Source: Paenibacillus profundus (lineage in GTDB: Bacteria; Bacillota; Bacilli; Paenibacillales; Paenibacillaceae). From it: DNA of 64,000 nucleotides. The stretch lies in contig NZ_JAJNBZ010000025.1 of NCBI RefSeq assembly GCF_021369635.1, forward strand, positions 1 through 64,000. The letters run 5' to 3'. The notes under the pieces were generated by a model. It saw only the letters and a list, made by a program, of their open reading frames with translations. It did not search any database and was not told where the DNA came from. The translations under genes were made by a program, and so were the position numbers. Positions 45,506 to 55,314 of this stretch are shown one piece after another; position 1 is the first letter of the stretch; every line of letters starts with the position of its first letter.

Positions 45506-45534
45506 ATTGTAACAGACCTTTTTTCTTTTGACAA
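45506..45534 (-). promoter_or_regulatory. Promoter of the riboswitch-NlpC/P60 unit
   Basis: On the minus strand TTGTCA (45534-45529) lies 17 bp before TACAAT (45511-45506), with TG at the extended -10. The predicted transcript start is about 65 nt upstream of the riboswitch core. Confidence 0.65.
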
Positions 45535-45556
45535 ACACTTTTTGTCCAATAAATAC

Positions 45557-45602
45557 AAAAAGCTTGTCTGATCGTCATTTCCGACGACAGACAAGCTTTT
45601 TT
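45557..45602 (-). terminator. Terminator of the M1 peptidase / membrane protein operon
   Basis: The arms AAAAAGCTTGTCTG / CAGACAAGCTTTTT pair over 14 bp with a smaller inner stem. It lies 50 bp after the stop of the membrane protein gene and could work in both directions. Confidence 0.85.
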
Positions 45603-45653
45603 ATCACGCTTTTAAATGGAAATGTGACGGGTTTTTGAATTGTTACATTTTCC

Positions 45654-46475
45654 TCATTTTGATTGCTGATTAGCCTCCTGCCATATGGCGTACCGAGCGG
45701 ACAACCCCCACATCTTGCACACGGCCCGAACAGCAGGAAATGCTTGCTGCAGAATCAGCGCGGTCATGCCAGTCCAGAACATCGCTGCGGTTGTAAATAG
45801 TAAGCTAATAACTAGCACAAGGCCCATGAATATAAGGGAAAGCCCGAGTATAGGGAGCATTCGACGCACACCCGCCGTTACGGAGTGAAGTAATGACAAT
45901 TCCGAAGCGGCGCCAAATTGCATAAATAAAAACAAATGATGAAATATCCAACCGCATATGGCCCATATGAGCACAAACGGTGCGACGGATGCAAGTAATG
46001 ACGCAACGGTGGATTTGGTCGTCAATACGTGCGCTGCATACGGTACAAACCAATAAGCGGGCGCCAGGAGCAGAACCGTCTTTATGGTATATAGCAGAAG
46101 CATCGGCTTCCAGACTACTTTTATGCCCTGGAAGAAGGTCAATCCCGACTGCCGCGGATGTGCTATCGCATAAAACAAGCCGGCTTCGATGAAGGGAGTC
46201 AGCAGCATGCGAATGGCCATACAACCGACTACTATCCACAAATAAGGCGTATAGTCGTTCGTCTTTGACAGGTGAAACTGACTTTCGATCAGAAAGAGCT
46301 GGGAGCTCATCTCGGTCGGGGCCGGATTCGGATACCGCCGCAGCACGGGCAATACGATCCCGTCAATGAAGCGGTAGACGAAGAAGCCCCATAGCAGTTG
46401 GTATAAAAAGAGGATGACCCATATGTATACGTGCTCTTTCAACCAATCCCACCCGGTTCGTATGTAAGCTTTCAT
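45654..46475 (-). CDS. Polytopic membrane protein, 273 aa
   Basis: About six transmembrane helices are visible (around residues 16-40, 78-102, 118-142, 150-180, 190-215, 215-245), with a Trp/Tyr-rich N-terminus. I do not recognise the family. The ATG at 46475 lies six bases after the stop of the M1 peptidase gene, so the two are translationally linked and the protein may support export or anchoring of that peptidase. The longer GTG start at 46487 would overlap the peptidase gene. Confidence 0.7.
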   Translation of the reverse strand: MKAYIRTGWDWLKEHVYIWVILFLYQLLWGFFVYRFIDGIVLPVLRRYPNPAPTEMSSQLFLIESQFHLSKTNDYTPYLWIVVGCMAIRMLLTPFIEAGLFYAIAHPRQSGLTFFQGIKVVWKPMLLLYTIKTVLLLAPAYWFVPYAAHVLTTKSTVASLLASVAPFVLIWAICGWIFHHLFLFMQFGAASELSLLHSVTAGVRRMLPILGLSLIFMGLVLVISLLFTTAAMFWTGMTALILQQAFPAVRAVCKMWGLSARYAIWQEANQQSK

Positions 46476-46480
46476 CGATC

Positions 46481-48457
46481 TCACCACCCCAATATGTTCG
46501 TAAATGCTTCAAAGAATTTAATGACGGTCAAGTTCACTCGCGTGCGAACAGGCTCCTCGATCTGTGCTTTCATATAGTTGTTAATATGTTTATTCTCCAC
46601 TACGATCGTATAGAGCGGATCCACCATGACCCAATCCAATGGAGCTGTATGGGTGATCCGGTACTGCATCCGATCGCCATCCCCGTCCCACATTTTGCGT
46701 GTCGTATTTCCGTCCGCAAATCGGAATATAATTGGGATATTCGGGTAGTCAGCGCCCAGTTTACGAATGTGGACGATCGCTTCATAACTTGTCGCGCCGC
46801 CTACTTCAGTAGTGCGAGTATCAATGCTTTCCACTGCAAAGTCAGCCATTTGGCCGCCGTACACATATTGATTGAAGAAATCGGTCCATTTGCGATTGGT
46901 GACCTGTTCGACGATACGTTGGAAGTCGGCGGTCGTTGGATGACGGAAGCGGTATTTCTGAGTGTACGTCTTCATTATGCGCTGCATTGTCTTCTCCCCG
47001 ACCTGCTTCTCGATGGCGAGCAGCACGAGCTTGGCGCGGTAATATACGTTGTCCGCATAATGATCTTGGTTTTTATACCGCCAAGCGGCGAGCTTGAGCG
47101 GAGCCGGATCGGTAATGTAGCTAGATGTGATGGCTAGATTTGGCGTGACCCCGAATTCGGACTCCATCAATTTGTCCTCTGCATAGGAGGTGAACCCTTC
47201 ATCAAGCCACGCCTCTTCGAACTCGTTAGAGGCGATGAGACCATAAAAATATTGATGGCCGATCTCATGGATGACCGTCCGTTCCAAATCATAGCCTGGA
47301 CTGTCATTCTCGGCGCCGAATGCAGTAACTAGCGTAGGGTATTCCATTCCGCCTGCGCCGTTGCCCGATTTTGGCGGGACGACAATAGAGAGTGTGGAAT
47401 ACGGGTATTTTCCGTACCACTCGCTGAATTTGGCGAGTGCGGTCTTCGCCGCGTACATGTAGCGTTCCTTCAGCAATTTGTGCTTCGGATCCAGATATAG
47501 CTTAATCCGGACGCCCGGCACATTCGGGGCAGAGAACGGTTCTTCATAGTAGATGAAGTTCGGTGAAGCTGACCAAGCGAAGTCATGAACGTCGTCTGCA
47601 TAGAATTGATAGTTTTTGTAACCGTCCGCGATGTAAGGTGTTTTCGTCGGAAATCCGGTCGAAGCGACGATATATGACTCCGGTACTTGGATGCGCACAT
47701 TGAAGATGCCGTAGTTGGAGTAAAACTCGGAGCTGCCGTGATATTGATGCACGTTCCAGCCTTCGGCCGCCCTGCCGCGCACACCAGCTTTCTCATAGGC
47801 GGCAATCTTCGGGTACCATTGTCCGGCCATGACGAAATCATCTGCATACCCCATCCGGGCGAATATTCGCGGCAGCTTCACTTTGAACTTCAGCTTCAAG
47901 GTGATGTCTTCCTGGCCTTTGACGGGCTGGGGCAGGCGAATCTTCATGACAGTCTGATCCTTGGCATTGCCGTCATCCGGCTGAACGTATTCGATCCGGT
48001 TCATTAGGGACTGGCCGTCTACGGTTGTCAGCGCCGTTAAGGTCATGCCTCCATAACCGTCCTTCGGCATCTTGTCCTCTCGCAATATGCCGCCCGACTC
48101 TTTCATGAAGGTCGAGTCCGGGGATTGGAACGCATTCGGATACAGGTTGAAATAGATCTCGTTCACCGTCTTCATTCCCGGATTGGTCCAAGTGACCGTT
48201 TGATCACCGAACAGAGTATGAATTGACTCGTCCAATTTGACATCAATATGGTACTCGGCGATACGCTCACTAAGCACCTCGGCGCTCGGCTTCTCTACGC
48301 TTTGCGGCGTAAAGGGCTCCTGTGCGGCTTTTTTCTGCACTTCCGGACCGAGAGAAGGTACGGTGCCGGACGGCCGGAACCAGACGAGGAGGATGAAGCT
48401 GGCGGCCAAGAGTGCGATAATAAATAGAAGTGGGCGATAGACATTGCGTCGGGTCAT
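46481..48457 (-). CDS. M1 family zinc metallopeptidase, membrane-anchored
   Basis: A 658-residue aminopeptidase-like protein. One membrane helix (about 9-26) anchors it with the catalytic part outside. The beta-saddle domain spans about 70-290. The zinc site is HEIGH (His397, Glu398, His401) with Glu420 in WLDEGF, the exact M1 spacing. The substrate-binding GAMEN-type motif is seen as GGMEYP. A helical domain and a C-terminal beta domain follow. GGGAGGTT precedes the ATG. It forms an operon with the membrane protein downstream and diverges from ywhD. Confidence 0.9.
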   Translation of the reverse strand: MTRRNVYRPLLFIIALLAASFILLVWFRPSGTVPSLGPEVQKKAAQEPFTPQSVEKPSAEVLSERIAEYHIDVKLDESIHTLFGDQTVTWTNPGMKTVNEIYFNLYPNAFQSPDSTFMKESGGILREDKMPKDGYGGMTLTALTTVDGQSLMNRIEYVQPDDGNAKDQTVMKIRLPQPVKGQEDITLKLKFKVKLPRIFARMGYADDFVMAGQWYPKIAAYEKAGVRGRAAEGWNVHQYHGSSEFYSNYGIFNVRIQVPESYIVASTGFPTKTPYIADGYKNYQFYADDVHDFAWSASPNFIYYEEPFSAPNVPGVRIKLYLDPKHKLLKERYMYAAKTALAKFSEWYGKYPYSTLSIVVPPKSGNGAGGMEYPTLVTAFGAENDSPGYDLERTVIHEIGHQYFYGLIASNEFEEAWLDEGFTSYAEDKLMESEFGVTPNLAITSSYITDPAPLKLAAWRYKNQDHYADNVYYRAKLVLLAIEKQVGEKTMQRIMKTYTQKYRFRHPTTADFQRIVEQVTNRKWTDFFNQYVYGGQMADFAVESIDTRTTEVGGATSYEAIVHIRKLGADYPNIPIIFRFADGNTTRKMWDGDGDRMQYRITHTAPLDWVMVDPLYTIVVENKHINNYMKAQIEEPVRTRVNLTVIKFFEAFTNILGW

Positions 48458-48601
48458 ACGTTTCTAACCTCCCGTTGACAAGCATCTACAGCATGTATAT
48501 GTTGGCTTTTTGCGGAATATTAGCTAAAATGAAAATGATTTTGATCGCCCCCCAGGGCTCTTGTGTACTGGAGTATTAGGGCAAGGAAGGAGCGCATAAC
48601 G

Positions 48602-49102
48602 ATGGATGCTTCGGATAAGAAGGTTAAGAAGCCGCTTGCGCTGAATGTGATGAGCAGCAGTAAGCATAAAGGATTCGGTTCAGGCAGCATCGATTTGAAC
48701 AACGTATCGCCTGTCATTATCGATGAGGGCAAAGCTTATATTGACTTGGGTGCTATGCATGCGAAAAGCAAGGTGGAGCGTGGCATCAAGTTCATACCTA
48801 ACAAGGAGGACGTGCCGAACGGCCGCAAATGCTGGATTGTATGGGTGGCAGTAGACAGAACTCCTGAAGGCGCATGCTACGGTGGTCTAGCGGCGTGCGA
48901 GATGCTAGTCGACACAGAAGCGAAGCGAGGTTGGAAAATTCTCGCCGATCACGTGAATAAGATGGATAATGCGATGAAGCGCCGCATTATATTGGATGGA
49001 CTCGACGCGGAGGAGAAAGCGGCACTGCGCGAGCTGCTTATGACGCACAACGCCGAGTGGTGGGAACGTTCATCGGATGATTTGAAAGCGCAGTTGGCAT
49101 AA
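48602..49102 (+). CDS. ywhD: YwhD family protein
   Basis: A 166-residue soluble protein matching the YwhD family of unknown function, recognised by FGSGSIDLNNVSPVIIDEG and GAMHAKSKVERGIKF. It sits next to a class A PBP and speE-speB, the neighbourhood also seen in Bacillus subtilis. AAGGAAGGAG precedes the ATG at 48602. It converges with the PBP gene, separated by terminator hairpins. Confidence 0.8.
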   Translation: MDASDKKVKKPLALNVMSSSKHKGFGSGSIDLNNVSPVIIDEGKAYIDLGAMHAKSKVERGIKFIPNKEDVPNGRKCWIVWVAVDRTPEGACYGGLAACEMLVDTEAKRGWKILADHVNKMDNAMKRRIILDGLDAEEKAALRELLMTHNAEWWERSSDDLKAQLA

Positions 49103-49138
49103 TCGTCCGCCAACATTAGAGGCAGTGTTATAATGGAA

Positions 49139-49174
49139 GAAGACCTGTGTCCCATAGAGGGAACAGGTCTTTTT
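49139..49174 (+). terminator. Terminator after ywhD
   Basis: The arms AAGACCTGT / ACAGGTCTT with an inner CCC/GGG pair are followed by TTTTT. Confidence 0.85.
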
Positions 49175-49202
49175 GACGTTGATCTTCAGCGTAAGTAAAG
49201 CC

Positions 49203-49264
49203 AAGCTGCCGAAATCCGGACAAAGCTCTGTATGAGCAGTCCGAATCTCCGGCAGCTTTTTTGC
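49203..49264. terminator. Second hairpin between ywhD and the PBP gene
   Basis: The arms AAGCTGCCG.. GTCCGGA and its partner (GTCCG.. CCGGCAGCTTTTTT) form a long imperfect stem with a T run on the plus strand. It lies between convergent genes and probably serves the PBP gene too. Confidence 0.7.
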
Positions 49265-49302
49265 TAGCATCGATGCTTTACATCCTCGTGCCGAAGTCAC
49301 GA

Positions 49303-51363
49303 TCAGTTGGTCCACCACCGTTTGAAGTGCTGCCACCACGACCGTTTCCCGGCTTCTTGCGTCTCCTGAACCGGCTTCGCTTGCGGCGAGTCAGGTTGCT
49401 TGGCCCCGTGTTGGTCACACCATTCCGTCGGTTCAGTTCCCTTCACGAACGTTTCCAGACGCTTGACGGGGCAATTCTCACCGGCGAGCTTTCCTGTATC
49501 CGGGTCGATATAAATGCTAACCACGTTATCCGGCACGGTGAAGATTTTAGGCGGTACGCTCGTCAGCGCCTTCTCCGTATAGTCAGCGAAGATGGGCGCT
49601 GCTTTATGCGATTCCGACACCGAAATCATCTTGCCGCGATCATAGCCGACCCATACGGCGGTCGACAATTCCGGCGTATAGCCGACAATCCACGCGTCGG
49701 AGTCCGTCGTTCCCGTCTTACCGGCGACGGGACGTTTGATGCTGGCTGCGACCCGATTGCCTGTGCCACCGGATTCGAACACGCTTTCCATTAAGCTCGT
49801 CAACACGTAAGTGTCGGATGGATCGATAACCTGCTCTGACTCCATCGGCGACGCTTCATACAGCACCCGCCTATCCGGGGCCGTCACCTTCAAGATGGCG
49901 CGCGGAATAACACGTTTGCCCTCGTTGCTGAACACGGCGTAAGCAGACGCCATTTCGAAAGGGCTGACGGGGAACGTTCCGAGCGCCAAGGAAGGCAGCG
50001 GCTTCATGCTGCTATCGATACCGAGACGCCTGGCCAGCGAAATCACTTGTTCCGGGCCTATTTGCATAATGGTACTGACTGCATAGATATTGTCGGACGC
50101 CGCAATCGCTTGACGAAGATCGATATCGCCATAATATTTCCCGCCGTAATTGCGCGGCTTGTACACTTGGCGCCCTTCGTCATAGCTGAATGAAGTCGGG
50201 GCGCTCACGAAATGCGTGGCCGCCGTGACAGCCCGTTTCTCCAGCGCCGCCAGATAGACGATCGGCTTGAAGGCAGATCCGGGCTGACGCGTATCCGCGA
50301 ACACGCGGTTATATTGATTGACGCGGTAATTTTTGCCGCCTACCATCGCCTTAATATATCCGTTGCGCGGATCAATCGATACGAGAGCAGCCTGCAGATC
50401 ACCCGCGGCGGGGATTTGCTTCGCGACGGCTTCCTCTGCCGCCTCCTGCGCCCGCTTATCAAGCGTCGTGTAGACGTGCAGGCCCCCAGCCTCCACGATT
50501 TCATCGGGGATGCCGAGCGCCGCCAGCTCCCGCCGGATATAATCGCGGAAATAGGGGGCTACAAGTGTCTCAGCGCGCTCCTCCTGAGGGCGGAAGACGA
50601 GCATTTCGTTATACGCACGTTTGGCTGTATCCTGCGTAATATCGCCCATATCGACCATGTTTTGCAGCACGATTTTTTGGCGGTCCTTTGCATTCTTCAT
50701 ATTTAAATAAGGCGAGTAATAACTGGGTCCGCGCGGAATTCCGGCAAGCAATGCGCTCTCTGCCAGCGACAATTTCCGTGCAGGCTTGTTGAAATAAAGC
50801 TGAGCTGCCGCTTCGATGCCGTAGGCCCCGTGACCGTAATATACTTGATTTAGATACATCTCGAGAATTTCGTCTTTGCTATACTTCATCTCAAGCTGCA
50901 GCGCGTAGAGCGCCTCCTTCGCCTTACGGGTCCATGTTCGTTCGTGGCTAAGATACAGATTGCGGGCGAGCTGCTGTGTTAAAGTGCTCGCTCCTTGCTT
51001 TTTCGACAGATGCTCCAGATTGACGAGAAAGGCCCGCGCCACTCCTTTGAAATCGATGCCCATATGATGGTAGAATTGGCGATCCTCAGTTGCTATCGTC
51101 GCTTGGACGACTTCAGACGCGACATCGGCTAGCTTCACCGCTGACTGCTGCGTCTGCCCTGGCGTCAGTGCTGTCAGCACGTTCCCATGGAAGTCTAGCA
51201 GCTGAGACGATTGCTGAATACTGGATACAGGCAGATCCGTCATATATAAATAGCCGAGCACGGAAGCCGAGGCGCCGAGGCTAAGCACAAGCGTGCCAAT
51301 GATGCCCCATAGGAACAGGCGGAGCCGGCGTTTTGCCTTTGTGTAGTTTTTTTTCGCATTCAT
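49303..51363 (-). CDS. pbpG: Class A penicillin-binding protein (bifunctional transglycosylase/transpeptidase)
   Basis: This enzyme builds and crosslinks peptidoglycan. A membrane helix (about 15-40) is followed by the GT51 transglycosylase domain with ATEDRQFYHHMGID and GASTLTQQLARNL. The transpeptidase domain has SAFK (active Ser), SDN and KTGTTD motifs. The 686-residue length is usual for PBP1A/2c/2d types. The C-terminus is Trp-rich and basic (KRSWWQHFKRWW). By position next to ywhD and speEB it is the counterpart of B. subtilis pbpG. No close ribosome site was examined beyond the ATG at 51363. Confidence 0.93.
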   Translation of the reverse strand: MNAKKNYTKAKRRLRLFLWGIIGTLVLSLGASASVLGYLYMTDLPVSSIQQSSQLLDFHGNVLTALTPGQTQQSAVKLADVASEVVQATIATEDRQFYHHMGIDFKGVARAFLVNLEHLSKKQGASTLTQQLARNLYLSHERTWTRKAKEALYALQLEMKYSKDEILEMYLNQVYYGHGAYGIEAAAQLYFNKPARKLSLAESALLAGIPRGPSYYSPYLNMKNAKDRQKIVLQNMVDMGDITQDTAKRAYNEMLVFRPQEERAETLVAPYFRDYIRRELAALGIPDEIVEAGGLHVYTTLDKRAQEAAEEAVAKQIPAAGDLQAALVSIDPRNGYIKAMVGGKNYRVNQYNRVFADTRQPGSAFKPIVYLAALEKRAVTAATHFVSAPTSFSYDEGRQVYKPRNYGGKYYGDIDLRQAIAASDNIYAVSTIMQIGPEQVISLARRLGIDSSMKPLPSLALGTFPVSPFEMASAYAVFSNEGKRVIPRAILKVTAPDRRVLYEASPMESEQVIDPSDTYVLTSLMESVFESGGTGNRVAASIKRPVAGKTGTTDSDAWIVGYTPELSTAVWVGYDRGKMISVSESHKAAPIFADYTEKALTSVPPKIFTVPDNVVSIYIDPDTGKLAGENCPVKRLETFVKGTEPTEWCDQHGAKQPDSPQAKPVQETQEAGKRSWWQHFKRWWTN

Positions 51364-51545
51364 GTCGGGCTCCTCCTCATAATCCGCTGCTTTCCCGTCG
51401 GCAAGTCAGCTTAAGGTCCTTGCTATCAGTATGGAGTAGGATAAAAAAGGATATTCATCTGCACAATTGTTATTTTTCCGTACGCAGCTGCTTCATTCGC
51501 TCTATACCGGACGAAATGGTTTGAAAATAATTACTTGGGAGATAG

Positions 51546-51573
51546 TTGCTTTTTGGGGGGGAAACGCTATAAT
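51546..51573 (+). promoter_or_regulatory. Candidate promoter of speEB
   Basis: TTGCTT (51546-51551) lies 16 bp before a perfect TATAAT (51568-51573), about 114 bp upstream of speE. Confidence 0.55.
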
Positions 51574-51686
51574 ACTCTTGTTTGGTGCAAAATGGAGATG
51601 AAGTGTTACGAATGTATACATGGGAACCATTACGAGCATTTCGACTGGACCAACGATACCATATCGGAAGAAAGAAGGTTGATTTT

Positions 51687-52517
51687 ATGGAATTGTGGTT
51701 TACAGAGAAGCAGACGCCGACCTTCGGCATTACGGCAAAAATTCGCGAGACATTCGTGAATGAACAGACGCCGTTTCAGCATCTGACGATGTTGGATACC
51801 GAGGAATTCGGACGAATGCTCGTATTGGACGGCATGGTTATGACGACGATTAAAGACGAGTTTGTCTACCATGAGATGGTGGCGCACCCGGCCCTCGTTA
51901 CACATCCGAATCCGAAGAAAGTGCTCGTAGTCGGCGGTGGAGATGGTGGCGTTATTCGTGAAATTATGAAACATCCTTCCGTTGAGAAAGCGGTCCTCGT
52001 AGAAATCGACGGGAAGGTCATTGAGTATTCGAAAAAATATTTGCCGGAAATTGCGGGTGAACTCGACAACCCACGTGTCGAAGTTATCGTAAACGATGGC
52101 TACATGCATATTTTGAACAGCAAGAACGAGTACGATGTCATCATGGTCGATTCCACGGAGCCTGTCGGCCCTGCGGCGCCGTTGTTCGAGCGTGGCTTCT
52201 ACCAAGGCATTTACGAAGCGTTAAAAGAAGACGGCTTGTTCGTGGCGCAGACGGACAACCCTTGGTTCAAGGCAGATTTGATTCAGCAGGTAAACCGTGA
52301 CGTTAAGGAAATTTTCCCGATCGTACGCGTGTACGGTGCGAACATTCCGACTTACCCAAGCGGGTTGTGGACGTTCACCATAGGCAGCAAGCAATACGAT
52401 CCTATGAATATAGATGAAGCGAGCATTCCGGAAATGGAAACGAAATACTACTCGCCACGTCTGCATAACGCAGCCTTCTGCCTGCCTAAATTTGTAGAAG
52501 ATCTCTGCAAATCATAA
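51687..52517 (+). CDS. speE: Spermidine synthase
   Basis: SpeE transfers the aminopropyl group of decarboxylated S-adenosylmethionine to putrescine. The 276 residues have the typical N-terminal beta domain and a Rossmann fold: [14 protein letters not shown] binds the nucleotide, VEIDGKVIE and VDSTEPVGP complete the active site. The frame is open from 51582, but AAGAAGG lies eight bases before the ATG at 51687. It is followed by speB after 35 bp. Confidence 0.95.
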   Translation: MELWFTEKQTPTFGITAKIRETFVNEQTPFQHLTMLDTEEFGRMLVLDGMVMTTIKDEFVYHEMVAHPALVTHPNPKKVLVVGGGDGGVIREIMKHPSVEKAVLVEIDGKVIEYSKKYLPEIAGELDNPRVEVIVNDGYMHILNSKNEYDVIMVDSTEPVGPAAPLFERGFYQGIYEALKEDGLFVAQTDNPWFKADLIQQVNRDVKEIFPIVRVYGANIPTYPSGLWTFTIGSKQYDPMNIDEASIPEMETKYYSPRLHNAAFCLPKFVEDLCKS

Positions 52518-52552
52518 CGGGGCAAAAGAAAGAACGAAGGAGGCCATCAACT

Positions 52553-53422
52553 ATGAAACTGGATCAAAAATATTCCGGCAATGTGTTCATCTGCAGCTCG
52601 GATGATTATGAAGCCGCAACAGCGGTCATTTACGGCATGCCGATGGACTATACGGTCTCATTCCGTCCCGGTTCGCGATTCGGCCCTGGCCGTATCCGCG
52701 AGGCGTCTGTCGGTTTGGAGGAGTACAGCCCTTATCTCGATCGGAGCATTGAAGAACTGAACTATTTCGATGCCGGCGACTTGCTGTTGCCATTCGGCAA
52801 TGCGGCGAAGAGCTTGGACATTATCGGTGATTACATTCGCGGGCTGCTAGCTGATGGCAAATTCCCGGTCGGTATGGGCGGGGAGCATCTTGTCACCTGG
52901 CCAGTCATTCAAGAGGTGTACAAGAAGTATCCAGACTTGGCGATTATCCATATTGACGCTCATGCTGATTTGCGCGAGCACTATGAAGGGGAGCCACTCT
53001 CTCACTCGACGCCGATTCGCAAGGCGGCAGGCTTGATGGGCGGCAAAAATATTTATCAATTCGGGATTCGTTCCGGTTCCCGCGAAGAATGGACGTATGC
53101 GCGGGAAAACATTAATTTCTATCCGTTCGACGTGGCGGAGCCGCTGAAGAAGGCGCTGCCTGAGTTGGCAGGCCGGCCGGTATATGTCACGATCGACATT
53201 GACGTGCTCGATCCAAGCTGTGCGCCTGGTACGGGTACGGCGGAAGCGGGTGGCATTACGTCGAAGGAGCTGCTGGAAGCGGTGCACCTTATCGCCCGTT
53301 CGGACGCGAACGTCGTCGGCTGCGACTTGGTGGAAGTGGCGCCGATTTACGACCCGACGGAGCAGACGCCAATTACGGCAAGCAAGATTATCCGAGAAAT
53401 GCTGCTTGGTTTCGTAAAATAA
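52553..53422 (+). CDS. speB: Agmatinase
   Basis: SpeB hydrolyses agmatine to putrescine and urea. The 289 residues have the ureohydrolase manganese motifs: HIDAHADLR and TIDIDVLDPSCAPGTGT, plus GGEH before them. AAGGAGG precedes the ATG. The order speE-speB means putrescine and spermidine synthesis from arginine-derived agmatine are co-expressed. Confidence 0.95.
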   Translation: MKLDQKYSGNVFICSSDDYEAATAVIYGMPMDYTVSFRPGSRFGPGRIREASVGLEEYSPYLDRSIEELNYFDAGDLLLPFGNAAKSLDIIGDYIRGLLADGKFPVGMGGEHLVTWPVIQEVYKKYPDLAIIHIDAHADLREHYEGEPLSHSTPIRKAAGLMGGKNIYQFGIRSGSREEWTYARENINFYPFDVAEPLKKALPELAGRPVYVTIDIDVLDPSCAPGTGTAEAGGITSKELLEAVHLIARSDANVVGCDLVEVAPIYDPTEQTPITASKIIREMLLGFVK

Positions 53423-53429
53423 ATGTGAA

Positions 53430-53493
53430 ATTCCCTTCTTCGTTACCGCATCGCGGTGTTTGCAACGCGATAAACGGAGGAGGGATTTTTTTG
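53430..53493 (+). terminator. Terminator after speB
   Basis: A long interrupted stem (AAATTCCCTTCTTCG.. with ..CGGAGGAGGGATTT) with an inner CGCG pair is followed by a T run. Confidence 0.7.
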
Positions 53494-53895
53494 CCTTCAG
53501 CCTTCTTGAAAATTCCCTCTAACGTGTTCGCCCCCCTTCTCTCGATTCTCTTTTGTTCACTCTCCCAATGCTTCAGACTGCCCCTTTAATGCTTCAGGAG
53601 CAGTAGTTAGAAATACAGATGGCATAATTAACGACTCGAAGGCTTTGGAAAAAGTGTGTGTACATCAACAAATGCACGGTGGAGGACCGGATTCAACAGA
53701 CGCAGGGAGCATGACAAGATAGAGAGGGGGAACTAGGGTGCGCCAATCATACGATTAAGAGCGTTTGGACTGTGCCACTCGAGTATTGGACTCTGAATCA
53801 ATGGGATAGTGGGCAAAAGGTTTGGTAAGCCACATGGTACGAGGAAGTGGGGAGCTGGATATTTTTGGGGGACAAAAAATAACGGACCTCGTACG

Positions 53896-54348
53896 CTACT
53901 CCTCAAGGTACCCCGCCCATACCAAGCATTTCAAATACTGCTGATAATAACTATTGTTAATGTCCATACAATCAGGCTCAATACCTGCTAAAACGATCAG
54001 TTCAGCACTAATGACAAACGAACCGCCTTGCGTTGTCCAACCACTAGGATATGTTTTATCTATGGATCCGATAAAAACACGGCGGCACAATGTGATGATC
54101 ATGACTACTTGGCAATTTTGCCTCAATTTCTGATAACTTTTTAATTATGCATGGTCGTCTATGCGATAAGCGGCAACACCGTTTTCATTCGCTTGGAAGA
54201 GCAATATGGTCGGATACCTTACGTTCGCCATCTTAAAATAAGTCGTATTTTCCATAAATAACGCAGGGCATTGCTGCACCGACTCTTCTATACTGTAGGG
54301 AAACACGGGGCATGCCCATCTGAATGAGCGCATACTTGCCGAATTCAA
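53896..54348 (-). pseudogene. Possible decayed gene of unknown family
   Basis: On the minus strand one frame runs from 54348 to 53896 with a single TAA (54147-54145) in the middle. The second half reads like a real protein (VFIGSIDKTYPSGWTTQGGS, ELIVLAGIEPDCMDIN). There is no ribosome site at the candidate starts. I cannot name the family. The rest of the 960-bp gap from 53423 to 54384 shows no other gene. Confidence 0.3.
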
Positions 54349-54384
54349 TCACGAAGGGAGCAGGTGTCAAAGGAGGCTATCACG

Positions 54385-55224
54385 GTGGAACTGAATCGGC
54401 TGCAAATTGCAGACTTTCTGCCCGATCGCAGTATGGCTGCATATGAGATGTATTTGGCGGACGAGGTTCCTTGGCATGGTCACGAATTTTATGAATGTAC
54501 GATGATTGTGAGCGGTACGGGCAAACACCGGTTGAACAGCGAGGAGCTGACTCTTCAGCGGGGGGATGTGTTCGTCCTTACCCCAGGAGATTTCCATGCG
54601 ATTGCGCCGGATAACGAAGAAGCGCTAGTAGTCGTCAATATTATTTTCAAGGAAAGCTGCATTACCAAGGAAACGTGGAAATGGCTGTTTGCCGACTCTT
54701 GGAACGCTATCCAATGCCAAGTAGGGATAGAGGCGATTGAAAATGCGCAGTTGATATACCGTGAGTACGAAGCGAATGAGCCAGGGGCGGAACGCATGAT
54801 GCGTGCGTTGCTCGAACAGCTGTTAATCTGCATATTCCGGCAGGTGCGCCATAACGCCGAGAAGGTAAATACCGCACGATTACCATTATCCTCTGGGGAA
54901 CTGGACGAGCCGATCCGAGCGGCGCAACGGTATATTCACCATCGCTTCCGCGAATCGATTACGCTGCAGTCCGCAGCTAAGCAGGCAGGCTGGTCGCCTC
55001 CATATTTCAGTGAAAGGTTCAAGAAGGCGACAGGAATGACGTTTCAGATCTATGTGCAGCAGCTGCGCTTGCAGTGCGCGCGGACGATGCTCGCAGAGAG
55101 CGACTGGCGGGTGACCGAAATATGCTATGCTTCCGGATTTAACAATTTGGCGCATTTTGAAAGGGTATACAAGAAGAGGTTTGGTTGCTCGCCGCGGGAT
55201 TCCCGCAAGGGCGCTAAAGGGTAA
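54385..55224 (+). CDS. AraC family transcriptional regulator
   Basis: A 279-residue regulator with an N-terminal cupin sensor (about 20-110, with WHGHEFYECTMIVSG and RGDVFVLTPGDFHA) and a C-terminal double helix-turn-helix (about 175-275). The second HTH ends in ICYASGFNNLAHFERVYKKRFGCSP, the AraC signature. AAGGAGG is spaced for the GTG at 54385; an earlier GTG at 54364 is too close to it. It precedes two sugar-dehydrogenase genes on the same strand, which it probably controls. Confidence 0.9.
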   Translation: MELNRLQIADFLPDRSMAAYEMYLADEVPWHGHEFYECTMIVSGTGKHRLNSEELTLQRGDVFVLTPGDFHAIAPDNEEALVVVNIIFKESCITKETWKWLFADSWNAIQCQVGIEAIENAQLIYREYEANEPGAERMMRALLEQLLICIFRQVRHNAEKVNTARLPLSSGELDEPIRAAQRYIHHRFRESITLQSAAKQAGWSPPYFSERFKKATGMTFQIYVQQLRLQCARTMLAESDWRVTEICYASGFNNLAHFERVYKKRFGCSPRDSRKGAKG

Positions 55225-55314
55225 ACACGTGATACGGGTGATGGCCGGACTGCAAGATGATGAGATATGTATAGGCATGAGTAACTATATATGGAAGGAA
55301 AAGGAGAGATCGTG

